Shown piece by piece: positions 9,083 through 15,947 of a DNA stretch of 15,947 bases. The DNA lies in NCBI GenBank assembly GCA_002284615.2, contig MU069710.1, forward strand, positions 230,378 through 246,324, in the 5' to 3' direction. How positions within the stretch are numbered: position 1 is the first letter of the stretch; the number at the start of each line of letters is the position of its first letter. The notes under the pieces were generated by a model. That model saw only the letters and a list, made by a program, of their open reading frames with translations, did no database searches and was not told the origin of the DNA. This stretch comes from Dunaliella salina. Taxonomy: Eukaryota > Chlorophyta > Chlorophyceae > Chlamydomonadales > Dunaliellaceae. A program made the position numbers and the translations under genes.

Positions 9083-9448
9083 TTGCTGACGAAGGCTTTG
9101 AAGGCAACCTTCAAAGTCTATCTGACTCTCCATGGCACTCAACTGCAGACGGATATCATGCCAACATGGCAATGTGATATTTTTATTAGTGTTGATCCCA
9201 TGAAGGAAGCTCTTCACCCTCACACATCTGATGGAGTTGCCATGCCCGCACAAATGTTGGAGGTAACCACCTCTGAATGCGCCTATATTTACAATTCCAA
9301 CGGCGAGTGCGTTGGCATGCTCACTGTAAACAGGCTTGAGACCCTGCTCGAAGCCTATGAAGCAGCCAAAAGAGCAGGAATCCATGCCACCATCCAAAAA
9401 CCTTTAAAACCCCCAGCTCAAGAAATCCAAACAGGAATAACAAAGTGA
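9083..9448 (+). pseudogene. Conserved LINE block of unknown function, 121-codon open frame
   Basis: The frame reads IMPTWQCDIFISVDPMKEAL, MLEVTTSECAYIYN, GECVGMLTVNRLETLLEAYE and AAKRAGIHATIQ, then stops at TGA. Just before it, in another frame, DEGFEGNLQSLSDSPWHSTADG appears to be the upstream part of the same block, so the ATG at 9083 is not a true start. I recall this block as part of the long LINE polyprotein in Haematococcus-like algae, but I know of no function. The EAYEAAKRAG part suggests a helix. It is followed at once by the C-terminal tail, without RNase H or the endonuclease-like segment, so an internal deletion at about 9440-9450 is likely. It is the longest undamaged frame in the plus copy. 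Confidence 0.6.
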
Positions 9449-9842
9449 TTTTACGCATCATCTTAATTGGTGTGGCCGGCCCTACAATTTACAATTAGTA
9501 TACAATTATACCCCTCATAAATCTGGGCCTGACCAGACAAAAGGCCAAATCACTAGCAGCCAAGCTTAGGGACCATGCCATCCAAAGATTGAACTCTATC
9601 AAAAACACTAGACACGCTCTTTGCTTTCAGGGGGCTTCTGGGAGGGGTCTTGTTGGGCGCACGGCGGCGGAGGACGGGAGAAGGAGAGTCCGAGCGTCCA
9701 GACTCTGGACTCCAGAGGCATGGCGAGCAACCCTCCAGATCCCCATTCGATATGTTCCTGGCTCTCTCCTAAGCTAGCTGTGCCTAGTGAAGGTTCTGAG
9801 GGCCTAATAGGGATCTGGAGGGTTATAGGGGCTACAGATTAA
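9449..9842 (+). pseudogene. LINE C-terminal tail ending in NPPDPH
   Basis: Frame 1 gives VILRIILIGVAGPTIYN, a stop, YTIIPLINLGLTRQKAKSL, and KLRDHAIQRLNSIKNTRHAL. A Gly-rich stretch follows, and frame 0 reads MASNPPDPH from 9720. The minus-strand copy B shows LIGVAANIFNPYTIDPLCKLGL and MAVDPPDSH at the same place in its order, so this is the family's C-terminus. The frame change between the two parts and the internal stop mark decay. A 15-bp palindrome, GTCCAGACTCTGGAC, lies near 9697-9711. Confidence 0.7.
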
Positions 9843-9865
9843 GGCCTTCAGTCGAGGTGTGCGAC

Positions 9866-10240
9866 TGCCAGAAAAGAAAAGAAAAGCCTACGCAAGCCAA
9901 AGGCCCCGTGCGTTAAGGGAAGGTCCTCCGATTGGAAAGCTAGAGGCCTCACCAGACCTGTCTTGACTCATTTCTTGTGGTGGAGGGGGCTCACGGCTCT
10001 CAATGTGCCAATGTGTCTCCTTTCCCTTCATTGATGTAGGGAGAGTTCCTCTGCCTACGTAGTTTATCTTTTCTATTCACAACAGCTTTGTTTCTGGTTC
10101 TCACCTAGGATGGCCCTGTCTGGTGCAGGTCTCGATTTGAGAGCCCTTTGCTGAGGCCCCTGCCAGCTTGCTAGTATGGGGACCTTTCCCTAATGCACAC
10201 TTTTGAATATTCTTTCTCCTTTTCCTTTTCTTTCCAAGCG
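9866..10240. repeat. Fold-back inverted repeat in the LINE 3'UTR
   Basis: GTGCGTTAAGGGAAGGTCC at 9908-9926 is matched in inverse by 10180-10198 (reverse complement GTGCATTAGGGAAAGGTCC, 16 of 19 identical). The similarity continues outward: purine-rich GAAAAGAAAAGAAAAG at about 9871-9887 faces the pyrimidine-rich stretch at about 10212-10236. The arms are thus about 55-60 bp with a spacer of about 250 bp. A small hairpin, CAGTCG at 9849-9854 with CGACTG at 9862-9867, lies just outside. The structure starts soon after the LINE C-terminus. It could be a structured 3'UTR or a separate MITE-like element; no target-site duplication is evident. Confidence 0.65.
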
Positions 10241-10396
10241 CTCACATGAAAGCAAGACAGCTTGTATCGTTTCTACTAGCAGCTTTTTTATTCCTAGCAT
10301 TTCAACCCTCTCAGGAGGAGGGTTCGATGAAATTGGAAGGACAATGCTCTTAGAGGAGCACCTCGGAGGGTCACTTTAACAAACAGTGGTGCCCTT

Positions 10397-10397
10397 C

Positions 10398-10441
<44 letters not shown>
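10397..10441 (+). repeat. (CAA)15 microsatellite
   Basis: There are fifteen uninterrupted CAA units. Read from 10379 to 10513, the same frame would give a 44-residue peptide with 15 Gln followed by REMRELKAKIGRTKHEQG and a TGA. There is no ATG before the Gln run in this frame and no upstream exon is evident, so a coding role is unproven. Confidence 0.9.
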
Positions 10442-10513
10442 AGGGAAATGCGAGAGCTGAAAGCTAAAATCGGAAGAACAAAACATGAACAGGGCCACAG
10501 CCTGACCACATGA

Positions 10514-11862
10514 CAGGTCTGCAATCGGAGGTTTCTTATTTGCAGGCATGAAAATGGCTTATTGTGATACCACAAAAAACGTTCTCACAAGGAGTTCTAC
10601 AGCCACAGAAATTCTGGAATGAGAGGATCTTGAACACCAGATGCTGCCCGGGCATAGGTGACCATAAGCGGGCACAAGCTGAATGGCACCTGTTGTTTGT
10701 GGCGGAGCCTGGCGACCTATGGCAGTGAAGTTATGATCACCATGCATGCCAGTTGAAAACAATGCCCGCACCATCATTTAACCGCATTTACGTAGTCACA
10801 CATGCTTCATTACACTAAATTTCATGACATGACATTAAGTTTAAGCCTTCAGCCATAAAGTTGGCTTTCCTTTTCCTTTTCCTTTTGCTTTCATAGAGTT
10901 GGTTGCACAGCACTATCTAATAAACCACAGGCAGGGGAAACAAAAGGGCATGCATAGTTTGCAAGTATTTTCAGACAATCAGCAAAGAAGTTTATAAATG
11001 CCAGCATTGTAATGTCACGGAAGAGATACCACTTAGGGGTGCACATGCAACAAGTATGAACAACAGTTTAACACATTGAGAGGTGTGTTCCACACCGCGT
11101 CCAACAAGAAGTTCCAAATAAGCACGACCAGGAAAGCAACGTCCAGCTCCATGTTTGCCACAGCAGCAGGCCAAGGACACACCAAGAGTCTCCAGGCCTA
11201 GGAACCCTGTGCAGCTCCAAAGCGCACCTACAGCCGACTCAGTGATCCATGTTTTCTCAACACCATTGCAGTACAACCGGCAATACCATGAGTTCCTAGA
11301 AAGACCACGTTCTGCACCACAGCCATCTCAGCGACACCATGTGTTCCTACTTGTTCCTGAAGTGCTTGAGTACAACATGTTCCAGCTTGCCCATCAGCTT
11401 ATCCAAGGGGAGCATAAGATTCTGATTGAGACCTCCGTCTTTCCACAGTAGCTTCCGTTTCGGACTGGTACCGGGGTTGAGAACAGTCTGTCGATGAGCC
11501 TGGGTGCCCTGAAGTTGGCCTGGGACCAGAGTGCTCCCTGGCTTGCTGCTTGGCTTTCTCCTTAAACCGCTTGCTCTGGCGTGCTAATGGCGGGGGCTGC
11601 GGCAGAAGGCCAATGTACTAAAGCCAAGAGGGGCCCGTACACATGAGCTTGTACTGCTCTGGAGGGTCTCAAAAAGCAGCTGGTTGGGCAGAGGAGAGTA
11701 AGTCAGCTATGGTTTGAAAGCCATGTGCTGTGATGTGTTGCTGCCACTGTTGTGCGCTCATGACGTGCGTGCATACCCCCTGCTCACGGACCCCTTTGAG
11801 ACGTGCCTCCCTCGCCCCTGATGGCCCTTCCATTCCTTTCGCGTTACATTTCCTCTTTTTAA
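10514..11862 (-). other. Non-coding flank, probable 3'UTR and downstream region of the OPR gene
   Basis: No convincing gene is visible on either strand; the open pieces at 11155-11451 (plus) and 10992-11276 (minus) overlap and lack family features. TGTAA, the usual green-algal polyadenylation signal, occurs on the minus strand at 11847-11843, only about 20 nt after the stop, and at 10814-10810. The second would give a 3'UTR of about 1 kb, which is common in these algae. A TTTTCC-type pyrimidine tract lies at about 10866-10888. Assignment as 3'UTR is an inference. Confidence 0.4.
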
Positions 11863-14442
11863 TCACACAAGCTTCTTATTCCCCACTTCCTGCTCAATGC
11901 GTCGCACCAGAATCTCCCTCCTCTGCTCGATGGGGAGCTCTACCAGTCCTGACTCATCACACAGGATCAACTTATCACAGCCATGCTCAATGTGACTTTT
12001 ACGCAAAGCAGTTTTGCCAAACAGCTGCCCTGGTGGGTGTCTGAGGTAATCCCGGTCACGCTGGGTCACTAAAATGGCAATGCCGCGTAGGCAGCTAGGG
12101 TGCAGCACCAGCAGGTTGTGGTACCCTTGCACCATGGCTGCTTGCACTTCAAAATGCCCTTGCAATGCTGCTGCTACTGCAATTGTGACATGGCTCTGCT
12201 GCTTGCTGATATCTTGCTGCTGTTTTGCTATAGCGTTCTGCACAGCTTGCAGAGTACTGTCTGTTAGCCGACCCCCTGGCAAAGAGACATGCTGTGCGGT
12301 CAAGTGTGCACCGTACAATTTGCCCAAATGTCGTGGCCCATCCACACATGATTGGAAAATATGGGCCCCTCTCCTGCTTGCCTCCTGGAACAGGTGCTGT
12401 GCAAGTAGGCGCATGTTGGCTGTATCCCCACCTGCTGTGGCCGTGAGTATTGCCCATGCAAAGAGGGAGTTGGAGACCTCCTGCTCTGTCCACTGCTGCA
12501 AGTCCTGTCGGCTGCCCCATGCTGCCAGTGCATCCATGCTGCTGTCAAAGTGGCAAGACAGCGAACAACTGAATAATGTATTGCTGAAATGCTGTCCTGC
12601 TGCATTGCTGCTGCTTATGCTGTGCAATAGCCTTTCAACCAGCTTGCTGTACATTTCTGGCTGATACCAACGCAACGAGCCCAGCCCATGGAGGGTATTG
12701 AACAGCTCCTGTGGCTTTGCCGTGCTGCTGCTCTCTGCCATGGCAGTGGCCAGGGTGTTGATGGTGGCGTTGCCAGGATTGTGGTCTAGGATGCCCAGTG
12801 CCCACAGAGTGTTGGACAGCTCTTGCGGCTTTGCCGTGCTGCTGCGCTCTACCATGGCAATGGCCATGGTGTTGATGGTGGCCTTGCCAGGATTGTGGCC
12901 CAGGGTGGCCAATGCCCACAGAGTATTGGACAGATCCTGTGGCTTTGCCGTGCTGCTGCGCTCTGCCACGGCAGTGGCCAGGGAGTTGATGGTGGCGTTG
13001 CCAGGATTGTGGTCCAGGGTGCCCAATGCCCACAGAGTGTTGGACAGATTTTGCGGATTTGCCATGCTGCTGCGCTCTGCCATGGCAGTGGCCAGGGTGT
13101 TGATGGTGGCGTTGCCAGGATTGTGGTCCAGCGTGGCCAGTGCCCACAGAGTGTTTGACAGCGCTTGTGGTACTGCTGTGCTGCTGCGCTCAGCCATGGC
13201 AAAGGCCAAGGTGCTGATGGTGGCGGGGTCAGAGGGGTGATCCAGGGTGGCTAGTGCCCACAGAGTGTTGGACAGTGCTTGTGGCTCAGCTTTCCACCTT
13301 TGCTGCACCACACCCTCCACCCCAGCTGATACAATCTTGACCACAGTGCTTTGCTCTCCCAACACCACCTCTTGCGAATGCAAAGTGGCCAAGGCCCACA
13401 CAGCATTGGACCAGTTTTGGGGCTTGGCATTCTTCATCACCCACGCCAAATTGCTGGCAACCTCGGAGACCAGCTGCTGCAAGCTGCCTCCATACTCAGC
13501 TGTGGCAAAGGCCCACAGGGGATTGGACAAGTTTTGTGGCTCACAATGCTGCTTTTGGCGCAACATCTGCGGTAGTCGCTTGGCACCTGCTTCAAACACC
13601 TGCTGCACAGCTGAACTGTCCTTGCAGCTGAATCCTATCTTGGCAATGCCATACAACAGCCTGCTCCAGTGCATGCATGCTTTGTCAGCGGGCTGATCCA
13701 TATTGCTGGTCCCTGCTGCGTATGTAGCAGTAGTGTCCACCAGCTCACTCAGATGCCTGCTCCTGACCCTGCTGTCTGCGCCCACCAGCTGGGAGAAAGC
13801 CCAAACTGTCAAGCTGAGCTGCTTGCTGTTCAGCTGCAGGATAGGGGTTGATGACGATGCGTGTCCGCAGGTGGTGAAGCTGGCGCTTCTGGTGCTGCTG
13901 TTGCTGCCCGACCTTATGGGTCCTTGCAAACCTAGCAGCTGCGCAGCCAGCATATGGGCTGCCTCCACCATGCCCTCACGCTCGCTCGTGGTGTATTTCT
14001 TTCCGTGTTGCTCCTCCTTGACACTTTTCCCAAGGTTGTAGAGGGCATCAAAGGACTGCTGAGGGGTGCCAGCCGCTTTCACATCTTGCACGCACTCATG
14101 CAAGCTGGGGATCTGTCTGCCGTTTTCCCTTGGTGCTGCACCTGTTGAGCAGAATCCAAAATTGCACTGAATAGCATGGGATGGTAAGGCACGCACACAG
14201 GAGGACGAGGGAGGGCGTTGCAAGCAACGCAGAAGATTGGCGGAGCCCACACGTGCATTTGCGCATGCTTGATTTTGCGTGCATTTGTGTACATCCATGC
14301 AGGCATGCAGGCATGCAGGCATGTGTTTGTGTGGGTGTGGGTGTGGGTGTGTGTGGGGGGTATGTGTGTGTGTGGGGGGGGGTGTTGGTGTGTGGGTGGG
14401 TGAAGGGGTGGGTGGGTGCGTGTATGTGCTGCTGCAGCCCAC
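11863..14442 (-). CDS. OPR-type repeat protein with C-terminal RAP-like domain
   Basis: The 859-codon frame ends GNKKLV and TGA at 11865-11863. Helical repeats carry the PQ-x-L-S-N-x-L-W-A-x-A-T-L signature of octotricopeptide (OPR) proteins at residues 302, 341, 387, 425, 463, 501, 539 and 577; weaker repeat-like helices occur at about 203-220, 616-630 and 652-667. Residues 387-576 are five exact 38-residue units. About residues 785-850 (GIAILV, QLFGKTALRKSHIEHGC, LPIEQRREILVRRIEQE) fit a degenerate RAP domain, which often ends OPR and FASTK-like proteins. Such proteins bind specific organelle transcripts and control their stability, processing or translation, so the product is probably imported into chloroplast or mitochondrion. 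Residues 1-40 are a Thr/Pro/His run coded by the GT/CA microsatellite and are unlikely to be translated; Met41, Met49 or a spliced upstream exon are better starts. Residues 49-100 (Cys, Arg and Ser rich, few acidic) could be a transit peptide. The target RNA cannot be read from the sequence. Confidence 0.85.
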   Translation of the reverse strand: MGCSSTYTHPPTPSPTHTPTPPPTHTHTPHTHPHPHPHKHMPACLHACMDVHKCTQNQACANARVGSANLLRCLQRPPSSSCVRALPSHAIQCNFGFCSTGAAPRENGRQIPSLHECVQDVKAAGTPQQSFDALYNLGKSVKEEQHGKKYTTSEREGMVEAAHMLAAQLLGLQGPIRSGSNSSTRSASFTTCGHASSSTPILQLNSKQLSLTVWAFSQLVGADSRVRSRHLSELVDTTATYAAGTSNMDQPADKACMHWSRLLYGIAKIGFSCKDSSAVQQVFEAGAKRLPQMLRQKQHCEPQNLSNPLWAFATAEYGGSLQQLVSEVASNLAWVMKNAKPQNWSNAVWALATLHSQEVVLGEQSTVVKIVSAGVEGVVQQRWKAEPQALSNTLWALATLDHPSDPATISTLAFAMAERSSTAVPQALSNTLWALATLDHNPGNATINTLATAMAERSSMANPQNLSNTLWALGTLDHNPGNATINSLATAVAERSSTAKPQDLSNTLWALATLGHNPGKATINTMAIAMVERSSTAKPQELSNTLWALGILDHNPGNATINTLATAMAESSSTAKPQELFNTLHGLGSLRWYQPEMYSKLVERLLHSISSSNAAGQHFSNTLFSCSLSCHFDSSMDALAAWGSRQDLQQWTEQEVSNSLFAWAILTATAGGDTANMRLLAQHLFQEASRRGAHIFQSCVDGPRHLGKLYGAHLTAQHVSLPGGRLTDSTLQAVQNAIAKQQQDISKQQSHVTIAVAAALQGHFEVQAAMVQGYHNLLVLHPSCLRGIAILVTQRDRDYLRHPPGQLFGKTALRKSHIEHGCDKLILCDESGLVELPIEQRREILVRRIEQEVGNKKLV
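12715..13284 (-). repeat. Five tandem 114-bp coding repeats (38 residues each)
   Basis: Units start at residues 387, 425, 463, 501 and 539, exactly 38 apart. The scaffold LSNTLWAL, DHNPGNATIN, LA-AMAERSSTAK is nearly constant, at the DNA level too (for example GGATTGTGG[T/C]C recurs every 114 bp). The residue after PQ varies: A, A, N, D, E, and E in the partial sixth unit at 577. The flanking repeats (302, 341, 577) are much more diverged, so the array looks recently expanded or homogenised by gene conversion. Confidence 0.95.
14296..14420. repeat. GCAGGCAT tandem and GT/GGG-rich microsatellite
   Basis: The 8-bp unit GCAGGCAT is repeated about three and a half times from 14298 to 14322. It is followed by a GTGTGGG-type tract to about 14420 with many runs of three or more G. 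It covers the first 40 or so codons of the open frame of the OPR gene, and its sense strand is CA/CCC-rich like many green-algal introns or UTRs. It is therefore probably 5'UTR or intron. Confidence 0.85.
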
Positions 14443-14534
14443 CTGTGTGCCAAGGCTCTCCGCTGGCCGTAACTCATCGTCAGCAAATCGTCCAGATACT
14501 TAGGGAGCACCTTTAAACATATCACAATTGCCAT
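14443..14534 (-). other. Possible upstream first exon of the OPR gene
   Basis: An ATG at 14534-14532 opens a frame reading MAIVICLKVLPKYLDDLLTM and then SYGQRRALAHR before it enters the CA-rich tract. A possible donor, ACACAG|GTGGGC, lies near 14442, where the GT begins the low-complexity DNA. No matching acceptor with the right phase and a good pyrimidine tract was found, so the exon is only a candidate; CAG|TGC, near residue 93, is in the wrong phase. Confidence 0.25.
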
Positions 14535-14680
14535 TGTCCTTTTAAATTCAACATCCCGCCAGAGACGAAGACCCCTTAATTAAAGCTTTTTACGCACAGC
14601 ACAGCACGTAACCGCGGGCACCACGAACATTTTCCCCGGCCCTCCCTGGATGCGCGCTCTTACTGGTGCAGCAATGTGGC
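14535..14680 (-). promoter_or_regulatory. Putative OPR promoter region, AT-rich box
   Basis: This is the only AT-rich stretch upstream of the OPR gene. It contains CTTAATTAAAGC with the palindrome TTAATTAA at about 14577-14584, and TTTTAAATT near 14540. Position and composition fit a promoter, possibly shared with a plus-strand transcript beginning after 14680. No clear TATA box can be assigned. Confidence 0.3.
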
Positions 14681-14780
14681 ATCAACGCCAAGGGGGTGTA
14701 AGAGGAGCTGCCAAGGCGCCCTAGACGACGCTCTGGAGCTTGGTCAAAACCTTGTCAGCACACCCCGATGTAAAGTAAAA

Positions 14781-14922
14781 ATGCAGAATTACGAAATTGT
14801 TGAGATTTTTGACGAGCCTTGCTCCACGGAGCCTGTGGATTGCTCGTTTGTCTNAGCAGAACATCGGGCAGAACCCGATGCTGCGTGGCCCGGAGATTTC
14901 TAAGTTTTGGCAAGCTTTTTAA
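14781..14922 (+). pseudogene. Short coding-like stretch broken at an N (unrecognised)
   Basis: From the ATG at 14781 the frame reads MQNYEIVEIFDEP and EPVDCSFV up to the undetermined base at 14854. In the next frame, from 14857, it reads QNIGQNPMLRGPEISKFWQA, then F and TAA. Both halves look more protein-like than the surroundings, and together would give about 46 residues if the gap hides a few bases. I recognise no family. It could be the remains of a gene end or a chance frame. It contains a hairpin (CATCGGG at 14862-14868, CCCGATG at 14874-14880). Confidence 0.25.
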
Positions 14923-15023
14923 AAACATTTTGCTATTGGGGGGTAACAAAGTTCACAGCCTGAGGTGCTGCGAGCAAGCCGAGCCAGCCTCGTGTGAACA
15001 GGAGTGTGAAACGCGCAAACAAT

Positions 15024-15085
15024 AGGGCTTGCCCCACGAGCCAATGCCCTTCGGGCATTGCCTCTCAAAGGGGGCTTTGCCAAAA
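15024..15085. repeat. Cluster of small GC-rich palindromes, organelle-like
   Basis: Adjacent hairpins occur within 60 bp: GGGC-TT-GCCC near 15025-15034, CAATGCCC at 15042-15049 with GGGCATTG at 15053-15060 (perfect 8-bp stem, TTC loop), and CAAAG-GGGG-CTTTG near 15066-15079 overlapping GGC-TTT-GCC. The CCCTTCGGG core is typical of palindromic repeats in plastid and mitochondrial DNA of Chlamydomonadales. A nuclear insert of organelle DNA is one explanation. Confidence 0.5.
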
Positions 15086-15947
15086 AGTTGCCACAGACAG
15101 CCCATCTAGTTCCATCCTAGTATTCTCCTAATAATTGTATGTGAGGACTTGCAGCAAATACTTTATAGATACCAATCAATGCTGAGAGACCATGCTGCTC
15201 ATAGGTGGAAGCCANTGCAAAGCAAGGGGCCATGGGCATGCTCAAGCGCTCTGAATACAGTGAGTAACCTTTTTGGCACTGTCAAGCAAGCTAAGCTGTT
15301 TCAAGTTCTAGATAAGTTCTAGACTTGCAACAAATGCTGGCACGAAAAAGTTCCGTAGAGATGCTTACCAGCTTACCACAGACACTGAAGCAAGCTCGAT
15401 TGAAACTTTTCTGTTTTTCCCAACAAGCTCCCCAAGTCTTCCATCAATATAGAAACACCAGGATTCAGCAGCCAGGAGGCTCCAGAAAGAACTATTTTTG
15501 GACGCCAAGTGTCAAACCTCTTTAAAAAAATTATACATTTGGACTCCTGAGTTAAATCCTTGGATTGGTATAAAAATGAGTCCAATTGAGGGGGGGTTTG
15601 TCTTGGTGGCTTTCAAGTCTTAGGAGCCCCCCGTCCAGAAATTTTAAGACACTTGTACACAATTTTGAACATATTGTTGGGTTATTGTTGATTGGCACTC
15701 AATTGGCACCCTTCAAGCGTAAATTGGATGAATGGGGAGCCTGTATGCATGGCAAGGAGTCCGTGCCATGCTCAAAGGGGTGTGGAGGCAAACATGCACC
15801 GAACCATTCTAAACTTCCAGGAGAAAGACAATGTATGGTATTTTTCCACGTGGTGCAGTCAGGAATACAATTTGTGGACTAGCAAGCCAATCATGGGTGC
15901 CTGGAAGGGCAGGAATGCATGAGCTTCTGCTGCCCTGTTTTTGCCCA
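15086..15947. other. No gene seen; two inverted repeats
   Basis: Open frames here are short, overlap on both strands and show no family features. A single undetermined base lies at 15215. An imperfect inverted repeat pairs about 15499-15544 with about 15576-15615 (including TTGGACTC with GAGTCCAA). A perfect 8-bp hairpin is GCATGGCA at 15747-15754 with TGCCATGC at 15764-15771. Confidence 0.5.

Noticed and set aside
4870..10200. Head-to-head LINE arrangement as a single twin-primed insertion
   Set aside because: Twin priming gives one 3' end with an inverted 5' part; here both outer sides have their own C-terminus and 3'UTR.
10316..10335. GGGTTCGATGAAAT as a tRNA T-loop
   Set aside because: The B-box CC is missing, and no A-box, anticodon arm or acceptor stem is found upstream.
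10376..10440. LTR retrotransposon primer-binding site before a gag-like poly-Gln
   Set aside because: TGGTGCCC is short, no LTR pair was seen, and no gag or pol motif follows.
11155..11451. 98-codon plus-strand open frame as a gene
   Set aside because: It overlaps an equally long minus-strand frame, lacks recognisable features and contains short internal repeats (ACCATG[A/T]GTTCCT).
12635..13240. Long open frames of 170-180 codons on both strands over the repeat array
   Set aside because: They are other frames of the 114-bp coding repeat; a unit divisible by three keeps all frames open. Only the 859-codon frame has family motifs.
12715..13284. CRISPR-like array
   Set aside because: The units are directly adjacent coding repeats with no unique spacers, in a eukaryotic gene.
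14181..14516. Plus-strand Cys/Val/Gly-rich open frames
   Set aside because: They translate the GT-rich microsatellite and have no plausible protein composition.
14676..14903. 75-codon frame beginning at 14676
   Set aside because: It begins with GTG, crosses an N, and the in-frame ATG only comes at 14781.

Overview
This window looks like nuclear DNA of a chlorophycean green alga, most likely a Chlamydomonadales species close to Haematococcus. The reasons are a large intron-poor octotricopeptide-like (OPR) protein with a RAP-type C-terminus, CA/GT-rich low-complexity DNA beside its start, and decayed copies of a long LINE-type retrotransposon whose domain content matches my memory of such algae. 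The genus is an inference; the eukaryotic, algal character is well supported. There are no bacterial operons, rRNAs or tRNAs.

Layout. 1-245: degenerate minisatellite with a period of about 47 bp. 444-2145, 2190-2869 and about 4870-6083: minus-strand pieces of one LINE family, carrying (a) a post-RT linker and a tryptophan-rich chromo-like motif, with a 0.6-kb tandem duplication split by an N, (b) an RNase H domain with lost catalytic residues, and (c) a restriction-endonuclease-like segment, the C-terminal tail and 3'UTR. 2870-4870 is unplaced, probably LINE-derived debris. About 6100-9842: a plus-strand copy of the same family, with reverse transcriptase (QGDTLSP and FADD visible), post-RT linker, chromo-like motif, degenerate PHD-like finger, a conserved 121-residue block and the same C-terminal tail. 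About 9866-10240 is its fold-back 3'UTR. The two orientations meet head-to-head near 6085-6105. Every LINE reading frame is broken by stops or frameshifts, so none is active.

10240-11862: non-coding DNA with a (CAA)15 tract and the probable 3' flank of the one intact gene. 11863-14442 (minus): the OPR/RAP protein, 859 codons as an open frame, with five nearly identical 38-residue repeats. Its annotated start lies in a GT/CA microsatellite and is probably wrong. 14535-14780: AT-rich putative promoter. 14781-15110: a weak coding-like stretch interrupted by an N, then a cluster of small GC-rich hairpins that resembles the palindromic repeats of Chlamydomonadales organelle genomes. 15111-15947: no gene; two inverted-repeat structures.

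Functionally there is one likely host gene, a nucleus-encoded organelle RNA factor, surrounded by retrotransposon wreckage. The points of most interest are the recently expanded OPR repeat array with a variable third residue, the chromo/PHD-type reader segments downstream of a LINE RT, and the repeated hairpin motif in the LINE 3'UTR.
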